Source of the DNA: Ulota crispa
Lineage: Eukaryota; Streptophyta; Bryopsida; Orthotrichales; Orthotrichaceae
NCBI GenBank assembly: GCA_963920765.1
Contig: OY987245.1
Span: 8,820,727 to 8,884,726 of the forward strand
Reading direction: 5' to 3'
DNA: 64,000 nt
Shown: piece by piece, positions 42,100 through 54,135 of the stretch
How positions within the stretch are numbered: the stretch's first letter is position 1
How the letters are laid out: every line of letters starts with the position of its first letter
The notes under the pieces: model-generated
Told to the model about the DNA's origin: nothing
What the model saw: the letters and a program-made list of their open reading frames with translations, nothing else
Databases searched by the model: none
Translations under genes and position numbers: made by a program

Positions 42100-42358
42100 G
42101 GGAATGCTATACTGTGAGCAGGGATCCATGAGCAGTGAGATTTGAGCTAGAGTTAATTATCAAAATATTAAATTTCATTTACAAATTTGTATATTGGGCC
42201 CTATAATTGTGCATTTTAAACTTTCATCTTTTGAAAAACTTACTTTTTTAAAATTTCCCATTGATTTAGAACTCAAAATTGGTCCCCATTCATAAAAAAA
42301 AACTTGACTCACCACTCATGGCTCACCAATTTACGGCACGCTCACAAAATAGCGTCGT
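42100..42358. mobile_element. GTGAGC-family repeat, full-length copy
   Basis: Starts GGGAATGCTATACTGTGAGC and ends GCTCACAAAATAGCGTCGTC. These ends are imperfect inverted repeats. Relatives at 25150, 39823 and 47279. Confidence 0.6.
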
Positions 42359-42399
42359 CTAGCCTGGTGTTTTGTAATGTGACTAAAGATCAGCAGAAG

Positions 42400-43261
42400 T
42401 TTTTATCTAGAGGCTTTATTTGCTACAAAAGCAAAAATTGTTATGGAAATCCCAGTACCATTGGGATTTCAGCATGAGTAATTTTTTGGTATTTTTTAGA
42501 GCTGTTGCTGAACATCATAATTGGGACCACTCACCTCTGCAAGGACTGAGGTGGGAGAGAGAGCATTAGTGGCTAAATTCAGCAAGTTTTCCACCAGTTT
42601 TTTTGTAATTGATACAACAAAAAGAAAGAAAAGCCAGACTGTTGAATTCAAACTTTCAATAAATTTTGGTAAGTTCTAGCAACTTGAACTGATTGTGAAA
42701 GGCACATCTGAGAGCACTGGAGGGCATATGATTTTAGAGATAGGTTGGCACTTGGCAGGGATAAGGAAGAACTCTCCAGAGTCCAGACCTGTCCAGACTC
42801 CAGACCTGACCTGACCTGACTTGGTCACAATTTGCACTGGAGACGGGGGTTGGCTTCATTGTCACACCCATGTGATAAAGCTGATGCACATGCCATGACT
42901 CCAAAGGTGACGTGGCAAGCGGTGCTCACAAATGTGGGTACTGATTTCATAAAACTTATACTCATCATTCTCAGGGCCGCTTCGCACATGGCTGATGAAG
43001 TCGAGAGTCAGTGGGATTGAGTGGCCAAACCTTGTTGAAAGGTCAAAGAAATGTGTTGAAATTGGGCAATAAAATGTTGTTTTGACATCTTTAGCTGATT
43101 TTAGTGTGAAGTTTTTAAAAGCCAAACTCTTGGCAATGAATTTCCATGGCTTCTCAAAATTGAATGGTCATAATGTGAAGCCTCCAAAGGCCAAGCCCGC
43201 AATCCCAAGTCATAACATTTATTTAACCTTTCAAATCTAATGGCCAAGATCTTGTCTGCTT
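42400..43261. other. Intergenic, no gene seen
   Basis: Bases 42430-42620 and 42740-42830 have balanced composition and short direct repeats (CCAGACCTG, GACCTGACCT), but no frame with recognisable features. Confidence 0.35.
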
Positions 43262-44100
43262 TTTGTTATTAATCCTTGGAGCGTCGACTGGGTGGCCGTG
43301 CTTGCCCTCTACAATGGTATCTACAGTGTTGTGGCAAGTGCCCACCATTAAAAGATTGTTTCTTAAAATTGCAAAAGTCAATAGTGCATGGTGTGATTGG
43401 TGCCCTCATGAAAATTGCAAAAATGGCAGCATGGGACCTAACACTGTGGCTCTGAATCTCCTCACATTTTGGGTTATCAAAAATATGAGTGCCTTAGTTG
43501 AGGTTATTTTTTACTTTCCATGGTGTACCATGTATCAATGATCACTTCTACAAAAAATTCAAGTGAGAAACTACTTTTCAATGTAGTACATAGTGTTTTT
43601 TGGAGGCCAAAGGACAATTTTTGTCCTTGTTAACGTTTAAGGGTTAACAAAGTGATGTTTGTTTCTTTTGGGGAGCTAAGTAGAGTTTTAGGTAGCTATA
43701 TGAAAATCATATGGATCTTTGGGTAGTTACATAAATTTTTGGATAGATATTTTGGTAAATTTAGGCACGTTTTTCAACACTACCACACCATTGAGAGTGA
43801 GGTTTTATTGGGGTGACAAAAAGAAATTAATCCTTGAACACTTGGCTGGTACCCATGACTACCTTGCTACAATTACTACACAGTGCTCTATAGTGGTGTG
43901 GCATGTGCCTATACAATATAATACTACCTCCAAAAGTTGCAAAAGTCAATAATGCATATTGACCTCATGAAAATTATAAGAAGGATAGTATGGGACTTAA
44001 TATTGTGCTTGCAAATCTTTTCACAAATTGGATTTTTTTAAATATGGAGGCAATCAATGAGCCTATTTTTGGCATTCCATGATGCAGCATATCTCCATGG
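43262..44100 (+). repeat. Diverged tandem duplication, two ~280-bp units
   Basis: Unit 1 (about 43262-43545) and unit 2 (about 43800-44100) share in order TTAATCCTTG, TTGCAAAAGTCAATA, CTCATGAAAATT and GCATGGGACCTAA / GTATGGGACTTAA. The right end of a TTAA element (GTTTAAGGG-TTAA, 43643-43646) lies between them. The 92-residue frame in unit 1 is not kept in unit 2, arguing against a gene. Confidence 0.6.
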
Positions 44101-44211
44101 CAACAATCTTTAAATTGGCTAAATTTAGGAGGTCTGCTAACAAAAAATTATGCAGCTAAAAAACCTATGAACTGGAAACTTTACAATGTTAAAATTGATT
44201 TTTTTTGCTTT

Positions 44212-45278
44212 TTAACCCCTAAAGGACCAAGGAGCCCACCTTGGGCTATATGAGAAATCAAGCAAGCTCTATTGACTTCATAATTTGGAAATTTTTCATG
44301 AAAATTTTAGGATGGATGCTACTCATCATAATCTACATGCGAAGCTTTATTTCATGTCATTTGTATAAGTATTGTAAAAGTTAGAAGATTTTTTTAATTT
44401 CAATGTCAAACCAAGCAGCAAAAAATATATTCTAATTTTTTATTTTTTACTTTTTAATAGAATTTTATAGATTGATACCTACTCAAAAAAAATTGAATCA
44501 CTCAATTCCAAATAATGAGGTAAGAGTTACAAGGAGTTTTCTTTTGCAGGCAATGAAGGTAGGAAGAGGGTAGAAAAAACATATAAAGTTATCTTTTACT
44601 CTTAATTTTGAAAATTTTCAAATGAAAATGAAAAATAAAGTTACTAATTGTATGTTAGAGCATTTTCACCATTGGGATTGACAGTTTTCAAATCTTATTA
44701 GCCTATTAGTTATATCTTTCATTCATCAATACCTTTCACTTTACAGTTTTTGTAAAAATGAATCCAAATTTTTTTGGTTAATTTTTTTATATATGCTTTC
44801 AATCCATTTTCCAACATATTGCCAAAATTGCACAAGAAATACAATATACAAGTTTTTCTCTAAAATGTTTGAAAAACAAAACTTCACCTTCTGGAAGGAC
44901 TAGAAAAGCCTGTGTTTTGAAGTTTAGGCACATTGATCTTGCAATTGGTGGGGATATTCATTTTGAAATTTGGGACAATGTATTTGTGCAAGTCAACCAA
45001 ATGATCTTACTGTTGGATTTGTTAAAAGGTAAGTTTCAATGAAGATTTTGACCTTGCTTTCACTAGTAGAAAAAAGGCAATAAACAACTAAGTGACAACA
45101 ACTAAATCATAACTATACTTACTATATAACAACTACAAAATGACTCAATTTCACTTGTATAGTTGTAGTTTACTTGTTGTCACTTAATCGTTTAAGACCC
45201 GTTTTTTTACTAGTGTTTGCAGACTAGTATTTTGAAGCAGTTTTGGACTTCTAAATACAAAAGAATTTTAGGGGTTAA
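44212..45278. mobile_element. TTAA-flanked element with nested CACTA MITE
   Basis: TTAA-CCCCTAAAGGACCAAGG at the left, AATTTTAGGGG-TTAA at the right. Collinear with 14296-15199 except for the CACTA element at 45061-45215, whose empty site is visible in that copy (around 15137). Confidence 0.85.
45061..45215. mobile_element. 155-bp CACTA-type MITE with TTT TSD
   Basis: CACTAGTAGAAAAAAGGCAA at the left and GACCCGTTTTTTTACTAGTG at the right, flanked by TTT. The related element at 14296-15199 shows the uninterrupted target. Confidence 0.9.
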
Positions 45279-45436
45279 CAATGTTTTGAGCTACTTGAAC
45301 TATACGTACAAATCATATTTGGGATCACTGCTCCAAGGCCACTTCTAAAAAAATACTAGATGAAAAAAATTCCCCACCTTGCAAGGGTATTTTTTGGGCA
45401 GTGAGATTTTGGTCCCCTTGGACATTTAGGGGTTAA

Positions 45437-46293
45437 GATAATAATTTAAAAATCCAAAAACATCCCTTTCAGGCACAACCCAGGTTGACAAGTTCCACTG
45501 ATGACACCATGCTGCTGGAATTCACGTTCTGCCATGGCCCTGCAGCAGCGGCGAAGATCCTTTTCAGCTGAGTACTTGCTACGTGCCCATTGGCCGGTCA
45601 GCTTTTGTCACTGGTCATGCAAAAGTGAAGGCCTGCAATTAATTCCACAGAGAGGAGACAAGTTTTAAAATACGGAAAAGAAACCTTGGTCTCGGCAAAT
45701 TTTTGTCACAAATTCAACTCATTTCAACACTAGCTACCTAACACTACAAAAATTGAGCGAATAACTAATGAGACCACCAAAATTCTTCTCAAACAAGCAC
45801 TTGGATTGCCATATTTTGGATGAAGTATACTAACATTAGTGTATTTCATGTATGAACAAGCACTTATGGATGAATGAAGGAAAACAATTTAGGCAAATAT
45901 TTGCCATACATTTAACTCATTTTATCATTGACTACCTCAACTCCGTGAGGATGTTGTTGTTTTTGTATACGCTCTCCCGTGAAGGGCACCAATTTTACAT
46001 TTATTTTTTGGAACTTTATCTTGTTTAGAAAGACTCAAGAGTAGGTACCAAAATATAACTAAATCTCATATTTCACAATCATTTTTAGAATGAACAATTG
46101 CCCTTTTTTTATATGCATTGCATAACCTCCACAAATACATACAAACACCTCTTTGCACACATATTATTTTTTACCCATAGTGGATTTTCAAATTTTCAAA
46201 ATTGCACAATTTTCTCAATAGTATGGTCTATTGTTTTTGACATTTGTCATAAAATCATTCCTTCAAGTGCTAAATGATCTTCAAGTAAATCAT
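45437..46293. other. Intergenic, no gene seen
   Basis: Bases 45470-45650 have balanced composition (CCATGCTGCTGGAATTCACG) and could be a fragment of something formerly coding, but no frame is long or recognisable. A TTAA end lies at 45433-45436. Confidence 0.35.
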
Positions 46294-46454
46294 CACCACA
46301 AGAAAATTTGTCCACAATGACATGCCCAAGTTGACTAAAATGTCTAAAATGACAAAATTTGACAAAAACATGTCCAAATTGACAGAAAAGTGTCCAAATG
46401 AGGGTGACCTAATTGACAAAACAATGTCCAAATTGACACTGCTCCCTTGTAGTG
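46294..46454. mobile_element. 161-bp CACTA-type MITE with CAT TSD
   Basis: CACCACAAGAAAATTTGTCC at the left (one change from CACTA) and ACTGCTCCCTTGTAGTG at the right, flanked by CAT on both sides. The interior is a run of TGTCCAAATTGACA-type short repeats. Confidence 0.8.
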
Positions 46455-46589
46455 CATGCAAGCTCTTTAGTGGGCAACACCCTTAAGGAGTTAGCACCCA
46501 AAAATGGGACACAAAAGCAATTTTAATTGCTCAAAGAACAAGTAGGTCTATTTAGCTCAAGTTGCCTAATACCTTGAGGCCACTAAAAT

Positions 46590-46709
46590 CACTACAACAA
46601 AATGGGCATTGTATGACTTTGACTTATGGCTGCTGTGAATCATTTAGAATTATAAATGACTCACAACAATCATAGCTCATAGTCACAAAACACCCATTTT
46701 ATTGTAGTG
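46590..46709. mobile_element. 120-bp CACTA-type MITE with AAT TSD
   Basis: CACTACAACAAAATGGGCAT at the left, CACCCATTTTATTGTAGTG at the right, flanked by AAT (46587-46589 and 46710-46712). Palindromic. Confidence 0.9.
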
Positions 46710-46712
46710 AAT

Positions 46713-47278
46713 CTAAATCAAGGCCAATTAGAGCCCAAACAAGTTGCAATCCTTATCTTTCATGGGTTGATTTTGTGAAATCATTCTCCATTACCTTTAT
46801 ATTAGGAATCAAAACCACATTTTTCACAAACATACGTATTCTTTCAAAGACAAGTGTTGGCACAACTTCAACTCCAAGAAGTGAGTTCACCAACAATGGA
46901 AGGCCAAATCTGTTTCCTCAAAGTTTGTCAAATTCAATTAAACTACAAGAAAATATATGTAAGTATGTGTGTACACTTATGATTTTTTTCTTGAAAAATT
47001 AACAACATAGGATGGATTTAAAAATCTCCTTGTCTCTATTAGGTCTCCTTCATTCCTTCTTTTCTAAGATTTCCAAGACTTGGATTTTATGACCTCAACT
47101 TCTTGGCCTAAATGCGATTTTAAATATGAGAGAAAAAAACATCCATCATACTTTTGTAACAACAATTAAGCAAAACCATCTTCGATACCAAACGGATAGA
47201 AAAGTGGTTCATGAAGGCCACCAAATTTTGCTGGCCTTGACTCCAAGTGTAAACTGGGTTTTTTATTGCCTGCCTTAC
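46713..47278. other. Intergenic, no gene seen
   Basis: Frames at 46775-47002 and 47126-47311 lack recognised domains. Confidence 0.35.
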
Positions 47279-47690
47279 AGGGAATGCTATAATGATAGCA
47301 AGGATTCATGAGCCGTGAGCCTAACCTCTTTGTCAAACATTAAATTTTACCTATAACTATGTACATAGGGTCCTATAATTGTGCATTTTAAACTTCCATC
47401 ACTTGAAGAACTTGTTATTTTTATTAATTTATCATTGATTTTAAGTCCAAAGTTGTTTCTAGCTCACAATAATCTTGGCTCACTCACTAGAAGAAAATGT
47501 GAAATAAACAACTAGTTCACAATAACTGCAAATGTCTTAAACAACCGTAATTGAGTCATTGTATAGTTGTTTAGGAAATTTGTAGTCATTGTATAGTTGT
47601 TTAGGGCATTTGTAGTCATTGTGATCAAGTTGTTTCTAGTGACTCCTCATGGCTCACTGTTTTATGCTCACAAAATAATGTCATCTAGAC
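47279..47690. mobile_element. GTGAGC-family repeat with nested CACTA MITE
   Basis: GGGAATGCTATAATGATAGC at the left; TATGCTCACAAAATAATGTC at the right. Interior CCTATAATTGTGCATTTTAA as in 42100-42358. Interrupted at 47485-47641. Confidence 0.65.
47485..47641. mobile_element. 157-bp CACTA-type MITE with ACT TSD
   Basis: CACTAGAAGAAAATGTGAAA at the left and AAGTTGTTTCTAGTG at the right, flanked by ACT. A short internal direct repeat (GTAGTCATTGTATAGTTG) is doubled. Related to 41755-41897. Confidence 0.85.
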
Positions 47691-47928
47691 TTGAGTTCAA
47701 AGTTGGGTCTAGCAAAATAGCTGACCTAAACCTTGAGTGAAGTCCCACCCTTTTTGGCCCCAAAACGTCCAAAAAGTATTGCCATGTAAGCAAAATGCAA
47801 TGAGTCAAGACGTGGGGATTTGAAAATATTGTGAAGTACCAAGAACCAACTTTTGCCTTTACACCAATCAAATTCTCAGATTTTAGTGGGATGTGGGACA
47901 TGGTGCATAGTGTGAACCGCCCCCTTTA
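47691..47928. mobile_element. Partial GGGCGGTTC-family MITE
   Basis: The right end CATAGTGTGAACCGCCCCCTT is the family TIR with small changes. The interior GGTCTAGCAAAATAGCTGAC matches 41920-41940 and 48450. The left TIR is missing next to the preceding repeat. Confidence 0.6.
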
Positions 47929-48252
47929 ATTGAGACCAATGTGGGCACGTCACTCCAAATATCACCCAGTGAAATATGGACAACGAAGGGGATAATGTTC
48001 CAAAAAAATAAAACACTGATAAGGTGTGAAATTCGTACTTGGGTTCGTCCAAGAGTGTCAAAGAGGCCCCAAAAGCTCCATAATTCAGGCACCCTAGTAC
48101 AAGCATGCTCAATCAGTCAATGAGCTTTTTTTCTGCCCTTTTTCCATGTTTCCTTTTCAAAAACGGCTAACCCTTCAAAGGCTTGGGGGCATACAAATTA
48201 TATCATATGCCTTTTTACATCAGTGAGTAGAAATTACTTTTTGTGCAACTCC

Positions 48253-48621
48253 AAGGGTCGGCTGACACTATGTCCCACTCTGAAGTATCAAAATCTGATT
48301 GGTGTAAAATTAAAAGTTGGGATTTAACTCTTCATGCTATGTCCCAAGTTTTGGTTCATTGCATTTTGCTTACATGGTCCTAGTGGTAACACTTTTTTAG
48401 AAGTTTTGGAGTCAAAGAAGATGGGCTTCACTCAAGGTTTGGGTTTGACCATTTTGCTAAACCCAACTTTCAATCCAAGTTCCACCAATATATTTACATA
48501 AGATATTCATGATTTTCTTTAGTACTCCTTTTTGTCCTCAATAACCCAACAAAATTGGATTCTCACATTGAGGCAAAATTTGTAAAAATGGGACGTGGGA
48601 CGTAGAGTGAACTATCCCTTA
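48253..48621. mobile_element. GGGCGGTTC-family MITE
   Basis: AAGGGTCGGCTGACACTATG at the left and GGGACGTAGAGTGAACTATC-CCTTA at the right. Interior as 41571-42080 without the CACTA insertion. Confidence 0.75.
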
Positions 48622-48666
48622 CTCCATGCTGACATTTGATTTTTGGAAGTTGTCACAAAGATCCAT

Positions 48667-49304
48667 TTAACCCCTAAAGGACCTTGAGGACAAAATGTGT
48701 CCTCAACTAATTTTTGAAGTTAAATAAAACCTTACCAAATTAATATTTTTAGTAGTTTATATTTTTGAAATTTTCTTTTTGAAGTTTAGTTTTAGTTTCA
48801 ACAATTTGATTTTGCAAACAATTGATTATGGTTTTTCTATTCAAGATTTTGTGCATGGGTGTTCATTGCAATCTTGACTATGTAGTGTTGAGGGCTCTTG
48901 GAAATGAGCCTCAAATACACTAGATCTTTGAGAAAAATCATACAAAAAATTGTAGAGTAGAATTTGAGAAGTAATAAATTGATTGGGGTTATGCATGTTA
49001 AGCTCTTTAACCTCATATTTTTTTGGTGACCAAGTTTTTAAATTTGACATGTGAAAAGAAGATGGAAAGACTTCAAATCACTTTCACAATTTTAACACCC
49101 TCATGATGAAACATTATAATCTTTCAATCTATAAGAGATATTGTTGTATTTTCTTTTCTAATGTGATCTCTAACATGTCTAGTTTGATTTTATACGGTTA
49201 CGATTCAAAAAGAATTGATACAACTTATCAAAATGTTGGTTTTTTGTTCAAATAAGAGCAAATTCCTAGAAGCTCAAAAAATTCTAGGGTCCTTCAGGGG
49301 TTAA
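48667..49304. mobile_element. TTAA-flanked element, 0.64 kb
   Basis: TTAA-CCCCTAAAGGACCTTGAG at the left and AGGGTCCTTCAGGGG-TTAA at the right. The interior is related to 7328-7983 (direct) and 57255-57900 (inverse). Confidence 0.8.
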
Positions 49305-50182
49305 TGCCATTATCACCGTCAATTCTTTTTTCCCACATGTAATGTGATCCCTTCAAGAGTCCACTTTCCATTGCTCTACGCTAATTAGCCACAAATACAC
49401 GTCCCCCTCTTGAGGACCCAAGTATAGTGGGGTACAGTAATCTTACAAATTTTTGCCTTGGTGCTATTCTTGACTTGCTGGAAGGTGGTCACTTTTTTGT
49501 TAATTGCTTGCAATATACTCCATGGATGGTAATGAAATTTGGTGGCTTCATCCGTAGACTAGTCTTCCCCATTTGTATATATTTTTTAGATTTATTGGGC
49601 CTCCCAATTGCAATGTGCGGCACTTGAGTTATTGCTAGCTTTTATGTTTGCCGGTAGCGCCTTCCACGGCAATGGCTGCAGCAATCAATTTGAGTTTTTA
49701 TGGCAAGGGTCCAGAGACCTTCTTGGCTAGAGGCCCTTTTTGTGTCCTACGCCTCTGTAAATTTTTTGGCAACTCTCCAGTCCCCTCCCGACGGCATTGT
49801 GCCTTGCTTTCATTGTCTTTGTTTTTTGCAAACTCCCCTTCCTCCCCGCCTCGATTTTTCCCTTCAGTCCAATTTTTTTGCAGGGGGGGGCTTATACTCC
49901 GCACCTGGAGGGACCATCGGATAAAACAATGCTTATGGTTCAATTGTGTCTTCCCTGATCTCTTATGTCAATGTGGATGTCCCCATCCACATCCATTTTT
50001 GATCTGTCAATGTTGACTGCTCCTCTTTTGTTCTCCTAACCTCTGGTTTTTGAGGCTTCCTGGCTTCCTGGTCCTTCAAGTTTGGCAAGCTTGCTGCCCG
50101 CTCAACATTGTTGTTGTCGGCATTGCTGCACAGCCTTCTTTAGGTAATTAAGTAAGTTTTAACCACAACCTCTTTCATTTTC
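49305..50182. other. Intergenic, GC-richer block, no gene seen
   Basis: Bases 49640-49930 have raised GC with overlapping frames on both strands (74-122 residues) and no recognised domain. A G run lies near 49882-49889. It may be the left flank of the Tc1-like element, but I could not find its terminal repeat. Confidence 0.35.
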
Positions 50183-51547
50183 ATGCTTCAATCCAAATTT
50201 CAATCCAATTTAAAAGTAGATTCTAATAAATTTATTGGTTTTTCATCAGATCATCATTTCACAATGCAAACACAAACTTTAACAACAGATGAAAGGTCTG
50301 TCATAGTTGGTATGCAACAACATGGAATCAAATGCAAAGATATAGCAGAAGTATTGAGCATGCCTCGTTCCACAGTGCCTACTGTCCTTACAAAATGGAA
50401 AAAAATTGGATGTTTAGAAACTAAAAAACCAGGTCCACGTCCTCTCAAATGATTTGAATGAGCACAATGAGATTGGGTCATGAGATCAATTGTGACTTCC
50501 AACAAACACTTGCCATGCTTGTACAAAAGTTTCAAGTCCACCATAATACTATACGTAAATATATCCATAGATTGGGTTTTGGAAATAGAATTCCACGTAA
50601 AAAACCTTATCTCAACCTAGTCCAGCAAGCAAAAAGACTAGATTTTGCTTGAAAGCATCATCATTTGACAATAGAAGATTGGAAAAACATAATCTAAACA
50701 AATGAATCTTCATTTGAGCTAGGAAAAATCTCTCGCCAGATTCGTGTATGGCAAAAGGTTCATGAGGAATATGCATCCCATTGCCTTGGGCCTACTTTTA
50801 AATCTAGTAGATCATTTGTCATGGCTTGGGGGGCTTTTACCGGTTTTTACAAAAGTCCTATAGTCATTATGCCAGAAGGGAAAAGAACAGCAGCAGATTT
50901 TGTTCGCAATGTATATGAGAGCACTTTGAGTGGCTTCTATTTCATGCATGACCATCCCCAACAACTCACTCTTATGGAAGATGATGCTCCAATCCATTGT
51001 AGCAAGATTCTAGATGAGTGGAGAAAAGCTCACGGTATAAAGAAACTACTTTGGCCTCTTGACTCACCTAATCTAAATCCTATTGAGAACTTGTAGAAGA
51101 TACTCAAAGATTTGCTACGCCAGTACAATCGGCCCAAGAACAAGCAAGAAATGATACACATAGTTCAAAGGGTATGGGATGAGGTATCCAAAGAGCAATT
51201 ACAAACACTCATTGCAAGTATGCCCAATTGGGTACAAGTGGCACTAGTAGAAAATTCAGCACAAAATCAATAGAATTTCAACCAAAAACTGTTGATTTTT
51301 TCTGTGAATTTGGTCAAGTTGATTTGGATACTTTTCTGTTGATTTTCTGTTGATTATTTACAGTTTTTTGTTAATTTGTTGTTGATTTCTATTACATATT
51401 TTATGTTGTTCAATTCTATTTCTTTTCATTTATTAATTTTATTTTTCATAGAATTTGTTATTATTTTAAGAAAATGTGAACTTTTTAGGGGGATGGGCAG
51501 CTACCCGAACTTTTGGGCAGCTGCCCGAACTCCCGGGCAGTTGCCGG

Positions 51548-51620
51548 TAGTGGGGTTTGAACCCTTCACCTCTCCTCTCACACTCCACAACCTTAGCACA
51601 TTCTCAAAACCACTAGAGAA
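51548..51620 (-). repeat. tRNA-like segment inside CACTA copy B
   Basis: The complement has AAGGGTTCAAACCCCACTAC, a clear box B. Upstream is CTAGTGGTTTTGAGAATGTG, a weak box-A-like stretch. Position corresponds to 9145-9205 in copy A. Confidence 0.5.
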
Positions 51621-51684
51621 TGTGCAAATGCACATGCATACATTATTATCTTAATTCTATTTGTACATTAAATGTTCATGACTT

Positions 51685-52035
51685 TAGTAATGCAGTAGAC
51701 TTTGGAGGCTATTTCCGCCCATTAAAGGACTTTTTTTCAAAAAACTTAGAATTAAAAAAAGTTGGTAAATGTATTTTACTTTCACCTCCAACAATTTTTT
51801 TTGGATTTCAATCTTTTTATCAAAAGTTATGAGCTAAAATCAGAGAAGGTGTTTAGAAATTTTAAATAAATTGTTTCCATCCTTTTGATTTTGTTTATAA
51901 ATTTTTTTCGGAATTCACAAATCTCGTAAGGATTGTTGCAGGCAAAGGTAGGATTCATTAATATATATTATTTAGTGTTAGTTTTTTTGTAAAATGAACC
52001 TTATTTTATTAAAATAGCCTCCATAGTTTGATAGA
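51685..52035. repeat. Foldback nested in CACTA copy B
   Basis: GCAGTAGACTTTGGAGGCTA at the left and AAATAGCCTCCATAGTTTG at the right. Same unit as 9285-9635. Confidence 0.65.
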
Positions 52036-52144
52036 TTCAAATAACATGAAGTCGTGAAAAGTTACGAAATTAAATCCTTGCAATTATAAAATCAAAATTC
52101 TATCGACTTTTGAATAGTTTTGGATATTTTGTAAGGGCATTAAT

Positions 52145-52545
52145 ATGTGAACCACACCCTTTGAACTACTGTACCACACCCTTGGGGTAAATTTTAGATT
52201 TCTACCATTAAAAATTTGAGTTTGAGAATTTTGAATTCAAATTTGGACTTAGAGACCATGGTATTGTCTAGAACCATAAAAAAAGTTGCAATTCAACAAC
52301 ACCCAATGGGGGGGGAGCTTATCTTTTTTTACAAACAAAAGTAAAATTAACAATTTTCTCCCTAACTAAACTTTTTCATTGGGTGTTGTTGAATTGCAAC
52401 TTTTTTTATGGTTCTAGACAATACCATGTTCTCTAAGTCCAAATCTGAATTCAAAATTTTCAAATTTAGCTTTTTAATGGTAGAAATCTAAAATTTACCT
52501 TGTGGTGTGGTATAGTAATTGGAAGGGTGTGGTACAGATATCAAT
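52145..52545. repeat. Second foldback nested in CACTA copy B
   Basis: GTGAACCACACCCTTTGAAC at the left and GGAAGGGTGTGGTACAG at the right. Near-identical to 9745-10145, with a short G run (GGGGGGGAG) replacing A bases at 52309-52317. Confidence 0.75.
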
Positions 52546-53399
52546 TCCCATCTTTTAAAGCTTATAAAAGTGTTTTATAAGATTGTTTTTTTTTAATTCA
52601 TTTGATTAGTAATAGAAGGAAAAACAATAAAAATACCCTTTAAGTCTTTCAAAATATCAAGTTTACGCCAAAAATATGTGAAACATAAAAAATAGTCCTA
52701 ATTTTTTGTAGGAATATCAATTATACTCATATTATTTTGGAAAATTAATAAAAAACTCTTCTATTTTGAAATGTTAAACATATCCTTGTGTTATTTGAAA
52801 TGTAAATATCACCTTTGGTTTCTTGTAAGAATTTGCATTAAATTATACACTTGGTTATCATGTAGCACAAAGATATTTTTGGTACTTTTAATCCTTAAGG
52901 GATATTCATGATTTCTTCAAAGAATTGAGGAGCATCATTTATATTTGTTTGTAAAGAGATTTTGGTATTTAAAACAACAAAATGTGGTACTTTTTATATA
53001 AAATTTTGTTGAATTAGTGAAGTTGTGTCCAAAAGTATCTAGATCAACAAAAAATTGTTGAGTTTTTTGTTATTATGGTCATGTTTTTACTTGACTTTAA
53101 AGGCTGCTAAGTTTAAATCTTACCAAATTGTGAAAAGTAAAGAAAATAAAACCAGTCAATGTACACTCAAACTTCTAAAAGATTCTTTTTTTTTGAAAAC
53201 TTCTTTTATTTTTGAAAACTTCAAAAAAATTTAATGAGGTCCAAAAAGGTTTTAGAAAGATTTCAAAAACAAACCTTAACTATTGTGATAGTTTTTATGA
53301 AAGAATTTTGATGATTTACAAAAAGATTCCTAAAGGATTCTAATTCAATCTAAGAGATTCTATTTCTATAAGTATTTTGAAGTACTTTAACAAATTTCA

Positions 53400-54135
53400 T
53401 AAAGATTTTAAAAAGACTCTCAAAGATTCCAAAAAGGTTCTTGAAAATTCTTAGAGATTTTCAAAGATTTTTTGAATTTCAAAAAAGATTCTCAAAAGAT
53501 TCCCAAAGATTCTCAAAGATTCTCAATTGTTCTCAAACATTCTCAAAGATTCCAAAATACTTGAAAAGATTCCCAAAGATTCCAAAATACTTGAAAAGAT
53601 TCCCCAAGATTCCCAAAGATTCCAAATGATTCTCAAAGATTCCTAAAAGATTCTCAAAGATTCTCAAAGATTTCCAAAGATTCTTGAAGATTCCAAAGAG
53701 ATTCTCAATGATTCTCAATTGTTCTCAAACATTCTCAAAGATTCCAAAAAAACTTGAAAAGATTTCGAAAGATTCCAAAAGATTCTCAAAGATTCCAAAA
53801 AGATTCTCAAAGATTCTCAAAGATTCTCAATTGTTCTCAAACACTCTCAAAGATTCCAAAAAAACTTGAAAAGATTCCCAAAGATTTCAAAAGATTCTCA
53901 AAGATTCCTGAAAGATTCTCAAACATTCTCAAACATTCTCAAAGATTCCAAAAAAACTTGAAAAGATTCCAAAAGATTTCCAAAGATTCATGAAGATTCC
54001 AAAAAGATTCTCAAAGATTCTAAAATCTCAAAAAGATTCTTAAATATTCTTAAAAATCCTGAAAAGATTCTCAATGATTCTCAAAAGATTCTTGAAGAAT
54101 CTTAAAGATTCACAAAAAATTCCCAAAAGATCTTC
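53400..54135 (+). repeat. AAAGATTCTC minisatellite in CACTA copy B
   Basis: Dozens of 10-12 bp units (AAAGATTCTC, AAAGATTCCAAA) with a higher-order block containing CTCAATTGTTCTCAAACA repeated several times (about 53520, 53715, 53828). About 175 bp longer than the array in copy A. Frames in it are artefacts. Confidence 0.9.
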
